Assembly: GCF_900130005.1 (NCBI RefSeq) | Contig: NZ_FQXP01000009.1 | Span: 94,391-158,390 of the forward strand | Reading direction: 5' to 3' | DNA length: 64,000 bases | Source: Clostridium collagenovorans DSM 3089 | GTDB lineage: Bacteria; Bacillota; Clostridia; Clostridiales; Clostridiaceae | Part shown: positions 63,499-64,000 of the stretch, in pieces | Layout: every line of letters starts with the position of its first letter | Position numbering within the stretch: position 1 is the first letter of the stretch | The notes under the pieces: model-generated | Database searches by the model: none | What the model was told of the DNA's origin: nothing | What the model saw: only the letters and a program-made list of their open reading frames with translations | Position numbers and translations under genes: made by a program

Positions 63499-63547
63499 CC
63501 TTATATTTATATAATATAATATAATTATTTTTTCTAAAGTTCACTTT
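63499..63547 (-). promoter_or_regulatory. Promoter/operator region of recombinase module 2
   Basis: Counterpart of 62282-62329, with AAAGTTCACTTT at 63536-63547 and the same CCTTATATTTATAT end. It is 45 bp upstream of the gene at 63454. Confidence 0.6.
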
Positions 63548-63694
63548 ACATAAAGAAGATTTTAACCTTACTTAATTAATCTAGTAGGCTTCATTCGTTT
63601 CACTCATTCGCCTATTGTCGCAACAAGTTGTATAATAAGTAACATTTATGTCCCTCTTTTATATTCTTACACATGGGCCATACCTGTTACCTAA

Positions 63695-64000
63695 ATCGAG
63701 TAGGAGGCGGTGACTAACCGCCGTCCTCTCACACCACCGTGCGTACCGTTCGGTACACGGCGGTTCAGCAATTAATTAAGTGAATCTTGTTCATGTATTG
63801 AGCGTAGGATCCACTAAGCACTTCTAATATTTATTTTTGAGTTCCACTCTATCTTCAATTAGATAGTCCGTTCAACGGTTATCTGCTTTCAAACATGGAT
63901 TACCATTCTCAATAACTCTCAATTAATTACCGTCAAGTCCTTCCCTAACCTCAACTTTCGAAGAAGCTCCTACAGTACTATGACTTGAACTGACTTCTGA
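63695..64000 (-). mobile_element. Group II intron, 3' part (continues past the window)
   Basis: On the minus strand the last part of a group II intron is visible. Domain V (63732-63766) is a 35-nt hairpin with a lower stem CCGCCGTG/CACGGTGG, a 2-nt bulge, and UACC-GAAC-GGUA at the tip; its catalytic triad reads CGC. Domain VI (63695-63731) has a GAG-AGGA / TCCT-A-CTC stem with a bulged branch-point A (complement of 63701) 7 nt from the 3' end, which is at 63695 (CTCGAT). The 230 bp before domain V (63767-64000) show no reverse transcriptase motif; a short open frame (SEVSSSHSTVGASSKV...) enters from the edge. The reverse transcriptase, if present, lies outside. Confidence 0.78.

Overview
The window is low-GC, AT-rich DNA from a spore-forming, anaerobic Gram-positive bacterium, almost certainly Clostridium sensu stricto and most like C. 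perfringens. This rests on the protein sequences, the sporulation genes (spoIIP, gpr, spoIVFA/FB), the strong AGGAGG ribosome sites, and gene order (dnaK-grpE-hrcA-hemW-lepA; spoIIP-gpr-rpsT; rplU-prp-rpmA-obgE-yhbY-nadD-yqeK; maf-radC-mreBCD-pbp2-minCDE-rodA). The species is inferred from memory of protein families, not from a search.

Layout. 1-8.9 kb: the HrcA/CIRCE heat-shock cluster (dnaK start, grpE, hrcA), hemW, lepA, a small membrane protein, spoIIP, gpr and divergent rpsT. 9.2-13.1 kb: holA, a short comEC and a 50-residue zinc-ribbon gene, with a long repeat-bearing gap. 13.4-15.4 kb: arsenic operon arsR-acr3-arsC with its own promoter, operator and terminator. 16.1-20.1 kb: secreted HAD phosphatase, MerR/TipAS regulator, TIM-barrel protein, zinc-ribbon protein. 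20.4-25.3 kb: a complete selenocysteine system, tRNA-Sec(UCA), selB, selA and selD; SelD is itself a selenoprotein with an in-frame UGA. 25.4-30.6 kb: comEA, a D,D-carboxypeptidase, a pseudouridine synthase, a TPR protein and ridA. 30.8-39.2 kb: yqeK, nadD, yhbY, obgE, rpmA/prp/rplU with an L21 leader, rng and a radical-SAM pair. 39.4-52.0 kb: spoIVFB/FA, then the cell-shape and division-site cluster read from 52 kb down to rodA. 52.1-58.5 kb: envelope proteins (SPOR, Met-rich, BcsB-like, GerMN lipoprotein, DUF4352-like) and a MITE-like palindrome.

58.7-64 kb is an accessory, decaying island. It holds an internally deleted methyltransferase, a HEPN-type gene whose catalytic RX4H motif lies behind a frameshift at a T7 run, and two modules of 'small gene + serine recombinase' driven by near-identical upstream sequences. 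Both recombinases carry disabling lesions. The 3' end of a group II intron runs off the right edge. The HEPN gene is the best candidate here for an unusual defence system; the rest is mainly conserved clostridial chromosome.

Starts were often reset to the codon with a proper ribosome-binding site rather than the longest open frame. Promoters and terminators were read by eye. No database search or folding program was used.
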